A stretch of DNA of 64,000 bases. Origin: Nitrospirota bacterium (GTDB lineage Bacteria; Nitrospirota; Thermodesulfovibrionia; Thermodesulfovibrionales; Dissulfurispiraceae). A model generated the notes under the pieces. It made no database searches. It was given only the letters and a program-made list of their open reading frames with translations, and was not told where the DNA came from. The stretch is from the NCBI GenBank assembly GCA_021791055.1, contig JAJYXI010000049.1, positions 31,977-95,976 of the forward strand. Direction: 5' to 3'. The position numbers and the translations under genes are program-made. Below, piece by piece: positions 7,725 through 16,629 of the stretch (its first letter is position 1; each line of letters begins with the position of its first letter).

Positions 7725-9083
7725 CTACTTTATCTCTTTCATATCCAGTCCTGTTGCGTATAAGAGATTCGCAAACGACATTCTGTGGTTATATATGGAA
7801 CGGAGATTATTTGCCTTCATCTGGGCATAAGCCATTGCAGCATCTGCTACTTCCTTTGCATCACCTATTCCAAGGTCAAAGTTTGCCACTGCTGCAACAA
7901 GCCACTTTCTTGCATTCTTATACGCCTTTTCTGTTTCAATAATATTTTTCTTTGCCTCTTCCATGTCGAGATATGCCTTTCTTACCTGAAACGGTATAGC
8001 CTCATCAGCAAACTTCTTTTTCTCCAGCAGTTTGTGGTATTCGGCCTGAGCCTCCTTAACCCTTCCCTCTGTTATTCCGAAATCAATAGACCATTTAAGC
8101 CCCATGAATGCAGCGCCATAGGTATGGTTAAAATAGTCATAGATATAGGGATTATCCACCTTATCTCTGTTCGTTGCGCCTGCTACGGATGCCTTCAGTC
8201 CTAAAAACAACTGAGGGTAATAGCTGCTCTTTTCTACACTAACAAGGGCATTTCTTGCATTCAGACCCTCTTTGAGCTGAATAAATTCAGGTCTTAACTC
8301 TATGGCATTTTTTATGTAATTGTTGAGTTCTTCCGGCAATTTGCTTTCAGGGGTCAGGGACGGCTCGGCAGTATCAAACTCTGTCCCCCTCGGAAGACCC
8401 ATGCTGGTAACAAGGGCGTCCTTTGCAAGTGCAATTCCCTTTTCTGTCTCGTTCAGATTTTTATCAATCTCGCCTAAAAATGCCCTGAGTTTAAATAAAT
8501 TAACTTCATCTGCCCACGGAGAGCCTATCTCTATCTGCTTTTCTGCCTTTTTTATGGATTCGACAAGCTCATCCTTGACTTCCAGCACAAGGTTTCTCAT
8601 ATCCTTTGCAAGGAGGAAGCCGTAATATAGTTCTTTTGTCCTTAAAACTATATCAGATGTCTTCTTATCCGCCCCTGCCTTTGCCACTTTTATGCCGCTT
8701 GAAGCAGCTTCTTTATAACTGCTTATCTTGCCGAATGTGTATATAGGCTGGATTAATGTGGCATCTGTACTGCCGAATATCCCGTTGACGGTTGTTCCTA
8801 CAGATGTATTGACAGTCGGACTTATCTGTTCCTTCTTTGCCCTTGGAGAGGGTCCTGTAATTGCAAGCACCTCTATTTGCGGATAGACTGCCGAATCCGC
8901 CTGCAGCTTTTTAGATTTATACACTTCTTCTTCATAGCGTGATTCTCCTATCTCAGGACTGACCTCGATGGCTTTTTTAATGCATTGGTCAAGGTTTAAG
9001 ACAACTTTCTGATTCGTATCCTGTCCATGTGCTGGTGATATAATGAGTAAGCAGAAAGCAATCAATAAAAGGCATCTCACCAT
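7725..9083 (-). CDS. TolC-family outer-membrane channel protein
   Basis: An outer-membrane efflux family protein (OEP, TolC-like) forming a trimeric periplasm-spanning channel. The preferred start is the ATG at 9083 (452 residues), because GGAGGG lies directly upstream. An upstream ATG at 9113 would overlap mlaD and lacks a site. A signal peptide covers residues 1-~20 (MVRCLLLIAFCLLIISPAHG). The rest shows two long heptad-rich halves with a repeated LDMEEAKKN/LNETEKG pattern, typical of the duplicated OEP fold. Its position inside the mla operon suggests it serves the same lipid or solvent export route as MlaEFD. That partnership is inferred from the operon. Confidence 0.88.
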   Translation of the reverse strand: MVRCLLLIAFCLLIISPAHGQDTNQKVVLNLDQCIKKAIEVSPEIGESRYEEEVYKSKKLQADSAVYPQIEVLAITGPSPRAKKEQISPTVNTSVGTTVNGIFGSTDATLIQPIYTFGKISSYKEAASSGIKVAKAGADKKTSDIVLRTKELYYGFLLAKDMRNLVLEVKDELVESIKKAEKQIEIGSPWADEVNLFKLRAFLGEIDKNLNETEKGIALAKDALVTSMGLPRGTEFDTAEPSLTPESKLPEELNNYIKNAIELRPEFIQLKEGLNARNALVSVEKSSYYPQLFLGLKASVAGATNRDKVDNPYIYDYFNHTYGAAFMGLKWSIDFGITEGRVKEAQAEYHKLLEKKKFADEAIPFQVRKAYLDMEEAKKNIIETEKAYKNARKWLVAAVANFDLGIGDAKEVADAAMAYAQMKANNLRSIYNHRMSFANLLYATGLDMKEIK

Positions 9084-9093
9084 AATTTCCCTC

Positions 9094-9537
9094 CTAAACT
9101 TCTCCAAACACATACTTTGATATGAGTTCTTCCAGATCCACTGCCGACTCGGTTTCCCTTATCCTTCCACCATTGGGTATTATCTTCTCAGAGCCTCCGG
9201 GTGCTATCTGGACATACTTCTCGCCTATAAGCCCCTTTGTCTTTATAGATGCAATGGCGTCTTCTTGAATCTTTACATCCTTATAAATTGTGAGCTCAAC
9301 CAATGCCTGATAGTCGTTAAGTCTTATGCTCTTTACCTTTCCGACCTCTACTCCTGCTATTTCGACTATAGAGCCTGATTTAATTCCGCCTGCCTTCTCA
9401 AACTCGGCATATACAGTATATCCCCCTCCGCCTATGACTTCAAGCTTTCCTAACTTTATGGATATATATCCGAGGGCAAGAATGCCCATTAAGACGAAGA
9501 GGCCTACAGCAAGCTCAAGGTCGAACTTTTTCATCAA
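9094..9537 (-). CDS. mlaD: MCE-domain lipid transport protein MlaD
   Basis: A 147-residue substrate-binding subunit of the MlaFEDB-type ABC transporter. An N-terminal membrane anchor (residues ~10-28, VGLFVLMGILALGYISI) is followed by one MCE domain (~37-115) with the family pattern KAGGIKSGSIVEIAGVEVG and the GLIGEKYVQIAPG turn. It is close to the shortest length for the family, having a single MCE domain and a short tail. It lies 23 bases after mlaF and just before the TolC-like gene. Confidence 0.92.
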   Translation of the reverse strand: MMKKFDLELAVGLFVLMGILALGYISIKLGKLEVIGGGGYTVYAEFEKAGGIKSGSIVEIAGVEVGKVKSIRLNDYQALVELTIYKDVKIQEDAIASIKTKGLIGEKYVQIAPGGSEKIIPNGGRIRETESAVDLEELISKYVFGEV

Positions 9538-9560
9538 TATCCTCCTGCGCCCCCACTCCT

Positions 9561-10304
9561 TTAAGGTTTGAATGAAGGAACTTCCATACCAATTATAAAC
9601 TGTCTCACTATCGGATTAAAAGAGTTTTTAATTTCATCAGGCGTTCCTACCTCTACAATCACGCCATTGTGCAGCATGGCAATCCTGTCGGCAACATCGA
9701 ATATTTCAGGAATATCATGGCTTATAATTACTCCTGTAAAACCATACTTATTATGTGTATCAACTATAAGCCTGTGAATCGAATTCAAAATGATAGGGTC
9801 AAGACCTGTTGTAGGTTCATCAAAAAATACTATCTGCGGCTCTGTTATCAATGCCCTCGCAAGTGCAACCCTTTTTTTCATGCCCCCGCTTATTTCAGCA
9901 GGGTACTTCTTTTCCATACCCCAGAGCCCTACATCCTCCAATGCCTGCATAACCCTATCCTGAATCTCTTTTTTGCTAACTTTTGTCTTTTCCTTAAGCG
10001 GAAAGGCCACATTTTCATATACGGTCAAGGAATCAAACAGCGCACCGCCCTGAAAAACAACTCCCAACTTTTCCCTTATCCTGTCAAGCTCCTTTGTGCC
10101 GAGCCTTGTAATATCGACGCCATCAACCAGCACGCTTCCTTTATCAGGCTTGAGAAGACCTATAAGGTGCTTTAAAAACACACTCTTGCCGCCGCCGCTC
10201 TTTCCTATTATAGCCATTAATTCTTTATCGAAGATCGTCAGATTTACACCATCCAAAACCTTCTGACTATCAAAGGACTTTTCAAGATCAATAACTTCTA
10301 TCAT
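9561..10304 (-). CDS. mlaF: ABC transporter ATPase MlaF
   Basis: A 247-residue ATP-binding subunit powering phospholipid movement at the inner membrane. Walker A is GKSGGGKS (about 34-41), the signature is SGGMKKR, and Walker B is IVFFDEPTTGLDP, followed by the SHD switch histidine. It has the C-terminal extension typical of MlaF (FNPIVRQFIIGMEVPS), which contacts a partner subunit. It is followed closely by mlaD and preceded by the permease mlaE. Confidence 0.94.
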   Translation of the reverse strand: MIEVIDLEKSFDSQKVLDGVNLTIFDKELMAIIGKSGGGKSVFLKHLIGLLKPDKGSVLVDGVDITRLGTKELDRIREKLGVVFQGGALFDSLTVYENVAFPLKEKTKVSKKEIQDRVMQALEDVGLWGMEKKYPAEISGGMKKRVALARALITEPQIVFFDEPTTGLDPIILNSIHRLIVDTHNKYGFTGVIISHDIPEIFDVADRIAMLHNGVIVEVGTPDEIKNSFNPIVRQFIIGMEVPSFKP

Positions 10305-10347
10305 ATTTTATCCAACACTCCAATGCTCCGGTACTCCATATCTATAT

Positions 10348-11118
10348 CTATAGTAAGACCGAACCAATGAAATAATCCCATATAAGAATCAATACAGAAG
10401 ACATGACAACAGCCTCTGTGGTTGCCTTGCTGACGCCTTCTGCGCCATAGCCCGTATAAAAGCCTTTATAACAGCATACCCATGAGACAATAACACCAAA
10501 ACTTACAGACTTGTATATTCCCTGCATTATGTCTTCCATATCGACAAAAACCTCCATCTGCGAGAAATATGTCCCCTCGCTCATGCCAAGAAGCTTCACT
10601 GCTATTGCATATCCGCCGTATATGCCGATTACATCGAATATTGCTGCGAGTAATGGAAACACCATTATGGCAGCGACTATATTCGGAACGATAAGATACC
10701 TCATTGGATTAAGCGCCATTGCTGTAAGCGCGTCTATCTGCTCGCTGATTCTCATTATTCCTATCTCGGCAGTAAGGGCAGAGCCTGCCCTTCCTGTAAC
10801 CATAAGGGCAGACAGCACAGGCCCTAATTCTCTTATGAGGCTTAAAGCGATGGCAGGACCGAGCAGGGCATCCGAGCCGAATTTCCTGAGTGTATAATAC
10901 AACTGGAGCGCAAGGACCATTCCTGTGAATGAGCCTGTAAGGAGAATAATCGCCATTGATTTATTACCGAAAAACCTCATCTGTCTTAAAAGCAGATTGA
11001 ATTTAAAAGGAGGGACAAATACAAAATAAAAGGAATTCATTAGGAATGTGAACATATGTCCCATTCTTCTTATCATGGACAGCGCCCATGAGCCTAATAT
11101 CCTCAATAATCTTTCCAT
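10348..11118 (-). CDS. mlaE: ABC transporter permease MlaE
   Basis: A 256-residue MlaE/YrbE-family permease. It has an N-terminal interface helix, several membrane segments (for example MAIILLTGSFTGMVLALQLY and IVPNIVAAIMVFPLLAAIFD), and the family motifs RELGPVLSALMVTGRAGSA and EIGIMRISEQIDAL. These allow firm assignment. It forms the membrane core to which MlaF and MlaD bind. It is the first gene of the mla unit and is preceded by a sigma-70-type promoter. Confidence 0.94.
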   Translation of the reverse strand: MERLLRILGSWALSMIRRMGHMFTFLMNSFYFVFVPPFKFNLLLRQMRFFGNKSMAIILLTGSFTGMVLALQLYYTLRKFGSDALLGPAIALSLIRELGPVLSALMVTGRAGSALTAEIGIMRISEQIDALTAMALNPMRYLIVPNIVAAIMVFPLLAAIFDVIGIYGGYAIAVKLLGMSEGTYFSQMEVFVDMEDIMQGIYKSVSFGVIVSWVCCYKGFYTGYGAEGVSKATTEAVVMSSVLILIWDYFIGSVLL

Positions 11119-11155
11119 TTGAATAATTTTTCGGCTAATTTATTATTAGCTTTTA

Positions 11156-11184
11156 ATAATAAAAAAAGCCTGTAGTGTTGTCAA
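11156..11184 (-). promoter_or_regulatory. Sigma-70-type promoter for the mla operon
   Basis: On the minus strand TTGACA, a 17-base spacer, then TATTAT, ending 37 bases before the mlaE ATG. It begins directly after the stop of the SAM hydrolase gene. Confidence 0.6.
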
Positions 11185-11973
11185 TTAAATTTGCTTTAAA
11201 ACAGTGACTTTTTCGTCCTTGTTAATATCAAAGAGCTGTGAAGCGCTGCCCATATTTACAAATATCTCTAAGTGGCTGGAGCTGTTGACAAGACAGTAAA
11301 GACCTCTACCCGCTGCCTGAGAATAATTTTTTACAGGCTGGATGACCCTTCCTTTTATCTCCACACAGAACTGTTCTCCGAATTTCTGGAGGTCGGTTTT
11401 TCTAATATTTGTAATTGCATTGCCGAACCTGTCTATATAAATGACTTCCCCTGAAATTATATCCCCCTTAACCTTTGGCAGCGGTATTTCGAACCTTTTA
11501 AAATCATCAATTACACATCCGAATCTATCTAATTCAACTACTCTCGATAACCATGCTGCAACAGGGGCAAAGATATCCCTTCCCTGAAATGTAGGACTGT
11601 CTTTGGAAAGCATATATTCCTCTTCGGCGATATGGATAACTTTTAATTCCTGAGAAAAAGACATTACATATGAAAATATACCGTTATCAGGCCCTACAAA
11701 ATAATGGCCATCAGCCTCAAGAATAATCGCTCTCCTTTCAGAGCCGACACCCGGGTCAACAACTGCAATATGGATTGTGCCCGGTGGGAAATACTTACAG
11801 CTTGAGCCTATAACAAATGCCCCTTCTTCTATATTATGCGGTTCTATTCCGTGGGTTATGTCAACAAGAGTTACAGAAGGGTTTATGGATAAAATAACGC
11901 CCTTCATCTCTCCCACAAATGGGTCTTTGTATCCGAAGTCTGTAGTTAGGGTTATTATTCGCTCATGGCTCAT
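11185..11973 (-). CDS. SAM hydroxide adenosyltransferase (DUF62) family protein
   Basis: A 262-residue protein of the fluorinase/SAM-hydrolase family, whose characterised members hydrolyse S-adenosylmethionine to adenosine and methionine. Seen here are the N-terminal ITLTTDFGYKDPFVGEMKG, the segment VDPGVGSERRAI, and the GPDNGIFS loop. These are the conserved nucleoside-binding motifs of the N-terminal domain. A C-terminal beta domain follows, with IDRFGNAITNI. The fluorinase-specific loop was not looked for beyond this, and hydrolase is the likelier activity. The first codons (MSHE) arise from a heptamer hairpin repeat. It lies between pyrD and mlaE without an obvious functional link. Confidence 0.88.
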   Translation of the reverse strand: MSHERIITLTTDFGYKDPFVGEMKGVILSINPSVTLVDITHGIEPHNIEEGAFVIGSSCKYFPPGTIHIAVVDPGVGSERRAIILEADGHYFVGPDNGIFSYVMSFSQELKVIHIAEEEYMLSKDSPTFQGRDIFAPVAAWLSRVVELDRFGCVIDDFKRFEIPLPKVKGDIISGEVIYIDRFGNAITNIRKTDLQKFGEQFCVEIKGRVIQPVKNYSQAAGRGLYCLVNSSSHLEIFVNMGSASQLFDINKDEKVTVLKQI

Positions 11974-12029
11974 GGATCATGGCTCATAGTTTTATAGTTT
12001 TTTTGCTATGAGCAATCAGCTATGAGCCA
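11961..12029. repeat. Heptamer-arm hairpin supplying pyrD stop and next gene's start
   Basis: The left arm has GCTCATG/GCTCATG/GATCATG units and the right arm GCTATGA/GCAATCA/GCTATGA units. The pyrD stop (GGC TCA TAG) lies in one arm and the ATG of the SAM hydrolase gene in the other. Confidence 0.75.
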
Positions 12030-13018
12030 ATTTTCAGGCTTCCAATTATTTCATTTATATCAGACAGCCCTTCTTCTTTAAGAAATCTCTCCATCCCTTC
12101 TATTATTTCGATTGTCGCAGTTGGATTTACGAAATTTGCAGTGCCCACAGCAACAGCCCTTGCGCCTGCTATTAAAAATTCGAGGGCATCGCTGGCATTC
12201 ATTATCCCGCCCATACCTATAATCGGAATCTTTACTGCCTTATATACCTCCCATACCATCCTGACTGCAATGGGCCTCACAGCAGGGCCTGAAAGTCCGC
12301 CGGTATTATTTGCGAGTACAGGCCTTCGTCTTTTCACATCCACAACCATACCCGTTATGGTGTTTATCAGAGATACCGCATCTGCACCGGAGTTTTCCGC
12401 CACCTTTGCCATAAGACCAATATCCGTGACATTGGGCGAAAGTTTGACTATCAGAGGAAGATTTGTTGTCTTTCTAACAGCAGTGACAACCTGCTCCATT
12501 ATTTTAGGATCTGTACCGAAGACTATCCATCCTGCCTGCTTATTCGGACATGATATATTCATCTCAATGGCATGAACACCATCTGCATTGCTTAATTCCT
12601 CTGCTGCCTGAATATATTCATCAATGCGGTCTCCAAAGAAATTTACAATAACAGGAGTTCTGAATTGCCTTAGAAATGGAAGTTTTTCCTTTATGAATGC
12701 CCTAACCCCTATATTCTGAAGACCAATGGCATTGAGCATCCCTGCAGGCGTCTCCACAATTCGCGGGGTTGGATTGCCTTGCCTCGGCGTAATTGAAAGC
12801 CCTTTAACTACAACAGCCCCAAGCCTGTTCAGATCAAAAAATTCCGAATATTCCTCGCCGTATCCGAATGTGCCTGATGCAGTCATCACAGGATTCTTAA
12901 GTTTAAGAGACGCAATGTTTACTGAGAGGTTACCCCCCCCATGCCCCCCCTTACCAAGGGGGGGATTAGGGGGGGTAACCGACTTCTGACTCCTGTCTTC
13001 TGGCTTCTCTATTCCCAT
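12020..13018 (-). CDS. pyrD: Dihydroorotate dehydrogenase, class 1B catalytic subunit
   Basis: A 332-residue FMN TIM-barrel enzyme oxidising dihydroorotate to orotate in pyrimidine synthesis. Family motifs include [19 protein letters not shown] (FMN site), the catalytic-loop segment [11 protein letters not shown] with the class-1B cysteine, [10 protein letters not shown] and [10 protein letters not shown]. It pairs with PyrK, whose stop overlaps its start by 10 bases. GAGGAG sits 5 bases before the ATG, so translation really begins there. This makes the first ~30 residues (containing [15 protein letters not shown]) an extension coded by a heptamer arm plus a C-rich palindrome. The normal enzyme would start near [14 protein letters not shown]. 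Confidence 0.95.
   Translation of the reverse strand: MGIEKPEDRSQKSVTPPNPPLGKGGHGGGNLSVNIASLKLKNPVMTASGTFGYGEEYSEFFDLNRLGAVVVKGLSITPRQGNPTPRIVETPAGMLNAIGLQNIGVRAFIKEKLPFLRQFRTPVIVNFFGDRIDEYIQAAEELSNADGVHAIEMNISCPNKQAGWIVFGTDPKIMEQVVTAVRKTTNLPLIVKLSPNVTDIGLMAKVAENSGADAVSLINTITGMVVDVKRRRPVLANNTGGLSGPAVRPIAVRMVWEVYKAVKIPIIGMGGIMNASDALEFLIAGARAVAVGTANFVNPTATIEIIEGMERFLKEEGLSDINEIIGSLKIGS
12930..13006. repeat. C-rich palindrome plus heptamer arm at pyrD start
   Basis: Positions 12930-12978 are a near-perfect C-run/G-run palindrome centred on CCTTACCAAGG. Positions 12981-13006 are TTCTGAC/TCCTGTC/TTCTGGC heptamer units. Together they encode most of the first 30 residues of PyrD. The same composite order (heptamer arm next to palindrome) recurs at the start of flgJ. 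Confidence 0.8.
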
Positions 13019-13815
13019 ACGATCTCCTCAATATCAAAAACTGGCCCCTCTTTACACACCCTTTTATAGCCTGAAACAGTTTTGACAACACAGCCAAGGC
13101 ATGCGCCCACACCGCATGCCATGTGTTCCTCCAGAGAAACATAACACTTAACCCCACCCATCCTCCCCTTATTTAAGGGGAGGAGTGAGGAGGGGTATTC
13201 TGCGACAACCTTGGAAAGTTCTTTCAGCATTGGGGTAGGGCCGCAAGCATAAATCGGTAATGCGTAATGCGTAATGCGTGATGGGTTAAGAAAATCGCTT
13301 AAAGAATCTGTTATCAATCCTTTCTCACCTTCAGAGCCGTCATCCGTTGTTATAAATATTTCCTTTGATAATGACCGGGCTTCATTCAGCATTATCAGCT
13401 CATCCTTATTCCGTGCGCCATAGAAAAGATATGCCCTCTTCTTAAATCTCCTTAGAAGAGGCAATAATGAGGCAATGCCTATCCCGCCTGCAATTGCTAT
13501 AAAATCTCCCTCCGGCGCTGAATAGCTGTTGCCAAGAGGGCCGATTACATCAATAATGTCACCACTTTTAAGATTTGAAAGAGACAATGTGCCCTTGCCC
13601 CTTATCCTGTATAGAAATTTCAGCGTGTTGTCTTCGTGTCTGAAAATGCTGAATGGCCTTTTTAAAAGAGGGTCGTAGGTATCTCCTGTCCGAAGCATGT
13701 AAAACTGCCCGGGCTCAGGAACTATGATATCCGATAAAGGGCTGAGATTTAATAATCTGAAATGTTCATTTAACAGGATGTTTTCTGTGATGTTTGCTTT
13801 GAAGTTCTTAGGCAA
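13009..13815 (-). CDS. pyrK: Dihydroorotate dehydrogenase electron-transfer subunit
   Basis: A 268-residue ferredoxin-reductase-like partner of PyrD that passes electrons to NAD via FAD and a [2Fe-2S] cluster. The FAD-binding segment is RPFSIF. The nucleotide-binding stretch [12 protein letters not shown] and the CGPTPML motif follow. The C-terminal cluster motif is [13 protein letters not shown] followed by a fourth cysteine in RVCKEGPVF. Two repeat insertions lie inside the gene: heptamers encoding ITHYALPIY just before CGPTP, and a C-rich palindrome encoding [13 protein letters not shown] just before the Fe-S motif. Both keep the frame. The gene overlaps greA by 8 bases and pyrD by 10. Confidence 0.94.
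   Translation of the reverse strand: MPKNFKANITENILLNEHFRLLNLSPLSDIIVPEPGQFYMLRTGDTYDPLLKRPFSIFRHEDNTLKFLYRIRGKGTLSLSNLKSGDIIDVIGPLGNSYSAPEGDFIAIAGGIGIASLLPLLRRFKKRAYLFYGARNKDELIMLNEARSLSKEIFITTDDGSEGEKGLITDSLSDFLNPSRITHYALPIYACGPTPMLKELSKVVAEYPSSLLPLNKGRMGGVKCYVSLEEHMACGVGACLGCVVKTVSGYKRVCKEGPVFDIEEIVWE
13148..13197. repeat. C-rich palindromic element in pyrK
   Basis: A diverged copy (CCCCACCCATCCTCCCCTTA with the complementary arm TAAGGGGAGG...GGGGTA) that encodes [11 protein letters not shown] in frame inside PyrK. It has more substitutions than the other four copies, suggesting an older insertion. Confidence 0.7.
13257..13289. repeat. Heptamer tandem repeat inside pyrK
   Basis: Four units of GTAATGC/GTGATGG type in tandem, contributing [10 protein letters not shown] to PyrK. 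Only one arm is evident, so this may be a remnant of a hairpin element. Confidence 0.65.
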
Positions 13816-14281
13816 AGTTAATCTCTACAATTTCGTATTCGATTGTCCTTGCAGGGGCCTTTACTACTGCAACATCGCCGACCTCTTTCCCTATTAATGC
13901 CCTTCCAACAGGCGAGCTTATAGATATCTTCCCGCTCTTGACATCAGCCTCGTCAGGCCCCACAAGGGCAAATTCATACTCCGTATCTGCCTCTATGTCA
14001 ACAACCTTCACCTTTGCTCCAAAGGCAATTCTTGACTGATTTATTTTAGCAGGGTCTATAACATCAGCCATTGCCAGTTTTGCCTGAAGCTCCTGAATGC
14101 GGCCTTCTATAAAGGACTGCCTCTCCTTTGCAGCGTGATACTCCGCATTCTCAGAAAGGTCGCCATGCGCCCTTGCCTCTGCTATATCCTGTATGTTCTT
14201 TGGCCTCTCGACCTTTAGAAGTCTGTCAAGCTCGCCCTTAAGCTTCTGATAACCTTCAGGTGTCATTGGAACACGGTTCAT
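13808..14281 (-). CDS. greA: Transcription elongation factor GreA
   Basis: A 157-residue factor that rescues backtracked RNA polymerase by stimulating transcript cleavage. The N-terminal coiled coil carries the conserved tip ARAHGDLSENAEYHAAKERQ, with the acidic pair in DLSE. A C-terminal FKBP-like domain has the ISISSPVGRALIGKEVGD segment. It has the standard GreA length. GGAGGG lies 11 bases before the ATG. Its stop overlaps the start of pyrK, so greA probably leads a greA-pyrK-pyrD transcript. Confidence 0.96.
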   Translation of the reverse strand: MNRVPMTPEGYQKLKGELDRLLKVERPKNIQDIAEARAHGDLSENAEYHAAKERQSFIEGRIQELQAKLAMADVIDPAKINQSRIAFGAKVKVVDIEADTEYEFALVGPDEADVKSGKISISSPVGRALIGKEVGDVAVVKAPARTIEYEIVEINFA

Positions 14282-14331
14282 TATCGATGCATCCCTCCTT
14301 TAGTATTTCTTGTGGTTAAATACTGTTATTA

Positions 14332-14360
14332 AAATAACACTTTCATAATGATTTTTTCAA
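14332..14360 (-). promoter_or_regulatory. Possible promoter for greA
   Basis: On the minus strand TTGAAA and TTATTT are 17 bases apart, about 50 bases before the greA ATG. The -10 match is weak, and read-through from fliW is the alternative. Confidence 0.35.
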
Positions 14361-14375
14361 AATGGGAAGGTAAAA

Positions 14376-14810
14376 TTATGCCTTTTCTGCTTCTTTTGAA
14401 AAGGCCGGCACCGGCACTCTGAAGGAATAACGGTCGTCTTCGAGGATTATCTGTGTTGCCTTTAATTTTGAAGAATTAACGATTATCGGGGCTTTTAGGT
14501 TTGCGTTCAGTCTATTGTCAGCAACATTCAGGATTACAAGGATGGCGGTATCTGCCAAATCCTTTATCTCCAGAAATTCCTCTACATCATCTTCGACTGT
14601 AAGGGAATAATCTGGAAACAGGCCAAATGGCTCTGTAACTATAAACGCAGTGTCGGGATCGTCCACTGCATGAAGCCATTTAATCGGGTCTTTATAGTCT
14701 AAGAGAACATATCTCTTTAAGTGTGGAAATCCGGGGATTCCCATCGGGAAACTGATAATTTTATTCTCTTCTATATCTATTTCGCCAAACCTTGTCGTGC
14801 TTATCTTCAC
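14376..14810 (-). CDS. fliW: Flagellar assembly factor FliW
   Basis: FliW binds CsrA and flagellin in turn, linking flagellin supply to CsrA repression. The body shows the family start KISTTRFGEIDIEENKIISFPMGIPGF and the motifs DDPDTAFIVTEPF and NLKAPIIVNSSK. I place the start at the GTG at 14810 (144 residues), because GGAGG lies 4 bases upstream and the protein then begins like other FliW. An ATG at 14837 would add nine residues encoded partly by a GTCATTCC-type repeat and lacks a clear site. It follows csrA, the classic csrA-fliW pair. Confidence 0.92.
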   Translation of the reverse strand: MKISTTRFGEIDIEENKIISFPMGIPGFPHLKRYVLLDYKDPIKWLHAVDDPDTAFIVTEPFGLFPDYSLTVEDDVEEFLEIKDLADTAILVILNVADNRLNANLKAPIIVNSSKLKATQIILEDDRYSFRVPVPAFSKEAEKA

Positions 14811-14830
14811 TGTGCCTCCACCTCTTTTTA

Positions 14831-14886
14831 ATGTCATTCCTGCGGAAGCAGGAATCCAGACTTTTCATTTTTTACTGGATTCCCAC
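14831..14886. repeat. GTCATTCC-type dispersed inverted repeat
   Basis: GTCATTCCTGC..GCAGGAATCCAG forms a short hairpin, followed by a partial second copy ACTGGATTCC. It sits between csrA and fliW, in the fliW leader. Confidence 0.7.
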
Positions 14887-14893
14887 TTTCTCT

Positions 14894-15121
14894 TTACCCT
14901 TCCTTCATGCCAAGGAAATCCTTTAATTTGTCCATATCTAATTTTGCCGACTCCACATTCAACTGTTTCAATTTTTCATAAAGTTCTTCCCTGTAAATAG
15001 GAAGTTCGCGAGGCGCTTCAATTCCGAGCTTAACAAAGCCGTTGCCGATTTCGACAATCTTGATTCGTATATTGTCACCGATGTTTATTGTCTGGTTGGC
15101 CTTTCGGGTTAGAACAAGCAT
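14894..15121 (-). CDS. csrA: Carbon storage regulator CsrA
   Basis: A 75-residue dimeric RNA-binding repressor of translation that binds GGA motifs in leaders. It starts with the invariant [16 protein letters not shown] and contains [19 protein letters not shown], the RNA-binding strand and loop. The start at ATG 15121 is fixed by AAGGA seven bases upstream and by the family's N-terminus. A longer reading from 15157 would overlap flgL and add an unrelated dozen residues. The C-terminal ~15 residues ([16 protein letters not shown]) extend beyond E. coli CsrA. Located between flgL and fliW, it probably controls flagellin translation. Confidence 0.95.
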   Translation of the reverse strand: MLVLTRKANQTINIGDNIRIKIVEIGNGFVKLGIEAPRELPIYREELYEKLKQLNVESAKLDMDKLKDFLGMKEG

Positions 15122-15140
15122 TTTATCCTTATATTCGGCC

Positions 15141-16595
15141 TCATTTGATGAAGTCAAAGAGACTTGCTCTTAGAAAATCCGAAGATACTGTCCTGAGGCT
15201 CTGCAATGCAGCCTGACTTTGTACCAGCTCCGATGTCAGTCTTGGAATATCGGCATCCTGGTCATTGGAGATGTATGTACTCATATCATACTCCCTGTTA
15301 TCCTGGAATCTCCCTTCTGCATCGAGTTTATTCAATCTGGCTCCCACCTCTGCCTGCTGTTGAAATACCTTTTCAGCCACCTTGCCGACATAATCAATTG
15401 CCTTCTGTATTCTGCCTACATCATCCATTTCAAGTGCAACCTTTAAAAAATGCATTGCGCGCATGATATTGGTTTCATTGAGGTAGTTGTTGTTAAAGCT
15501 GTAGTAGTTGTCATTATTGGTTCTATCAGTAATATAGTTGTAATTTGTAATATTTGTGCCGAGGGTCATATTCTGCGTTCCCTGTGGGTCATATGCAAGC
15601 AGGTTAAGCCCTGTTCCTGCAGCATCTGTAGTGTTCACAATTATTTTAATTTTATCGGATTGCCCAACGGGCTCTGACCTTATAACAAGCCTGTAGTCGT
15701 TGGTTCCAAACTTTACAATATTTGCCTTTACCTTTGATCCAGCTTGATTATTTATTGCATCACGAACTTCATTAAGAGAATAAGGAGCAGCATGGCCCAA
15801 AGGAGGTTGAGCAATCGTAACGGTTGCAGGTGATGTATCATTATCTCCAACGGCAATAGTTAAAGAACCTCCGTTATTTGTAAATGTTAGCGCACCTGGG
15901 TTAGCAACGCCCGATGAAATATATAATGCAGATAACGGGTCTGCATCAGGTGGTGTTTCAGGCTCTCCGGTAAGAGGATCGTTAGTTGAGTCGAAGTTGT
16001 AATTATACGGCGGCAGGACAGCATTTGACGGGTCTGTTGAATTGACGCGTTTGAAGCTGAACAGTTCGCTTGCAGGGATGTTGAGTCCAATCTCTATGCT
16101 CTGGCTGATATTTATTTCAAAGATATTTGTATCTGCAACGAACTCACCTGTGTTGACATCGATGGGTGCAATATTCGATTTGAATCCTGAGAATATATAT
16201 CTATCACCGACTTTCGTATTGGCGATACCAACGGCGCTTTCAAACAGAACGCCCACTTCCCGTGCAATCATAAGTCTCGAATTTGGATCCGTAGTCCCTG
16301 TTGCTCCGCTCAATGCAAGTTCCTTTGCCCTTATTAAGATATCATTTAACCCTGAGAAGGACGAATCTGCAGCCTCAAGAGAGCCTTTAGCTGAATCTAT
16401 TGCCCTTTTGTACTCACCGATTGCCGATATATGCGTTGTGTAACCGATAATCCTCGACATTGCCGTAGGATCATCGGACGGACGGTTAATCTTCTTACCG
16501 GTGGAAATCTGCTCACTGGCATTGAATATAGCTTCCATGTTTTTCTGCATATCCGAAAGGAATCTATCGTAAAACATTTTTGTAGTAATTCTCAT
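15141..16595 (-). CDS. flgL: Flagellar hook-filament junction protein FlgL
   Basis: A 484-residue hook-associated protein 3. Its flagellin-like N-terminus ([33 protein letters not shown], conserved core [19 protein letters not shown]) and C-terminus ([20 protein letters not shown]) form the D0/D1 helices. The centre is a large insertion (~190-360) with beta-rich, Thr/Asn-rich sequence resembling hook-type variable domains. It is longer than E. coli FlgL (about 317 residues) because of this insertion. It lies 34 bases after flgK, with csrA immediately downstream. Confidence 0.94.
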   Translation of the reverse strand: MRITTKMFYDRFLSDMQKNMEAIFNASEQISTGKKINRPSDDPTAMSRIIGYTTHISAIGEYKRAIDSAKGSLEAADSSFSGLNDILIRAKELALSGATGTTDPNSRLMIAREVGVLFESAVGIANTKVGDRYIFSGFKSNIAPIDVNTGEFVADTNIFEINISQSIEIGLNIPASELFSFKRVNSTDPSNAVLPPYNYNFDSTNDPLTGEPETPPDADPLSALYISSGVANPGALTFTNNGGSLTIAVGDNDTSPATVTIAQPPLGHAAPYSLNEVRDAINNQAGSKVKANIVKFGTNDYRLVIRSEPVGQSDKIKIIVNTTDAAGTGLNLLAYDPQGTQNMTLGTNITNYNYITDRTNNDNYYSFNNNYLNETNIMRAMHFLKVALEMDDVGRIQKAIDYVGKVAEKVFQQQAEVGARLNKLDAEGRFQDNREYDMSTYISNDQDADIPRLTSELVQSQAALQSLRTVSSDFLRASLFDFIK

Positions 16596-16629
16596 CTTAT
16601 ACCTCCATGACGCTTAACGCACAACGCTA

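Noticed and set aside
9084-9113. Upstream ATG of the TolC-like gene
   Set aside because: It overlaps mlaD and lacks a ribosome site, while ATG 9083 has GGAGGG and starts a clean signal peptide.
14811-14837. Longer FliW start
   Set aside because: The extra residues come from a dispersed repeat and no ribosome site is seen; the GTG at 14810 follows GGAGG.
15122-15157. Longer CsrA start
   Set aside because: It would overlap flgL and add residues not found in CsrA; AAGGA marks the ATG at 15121.
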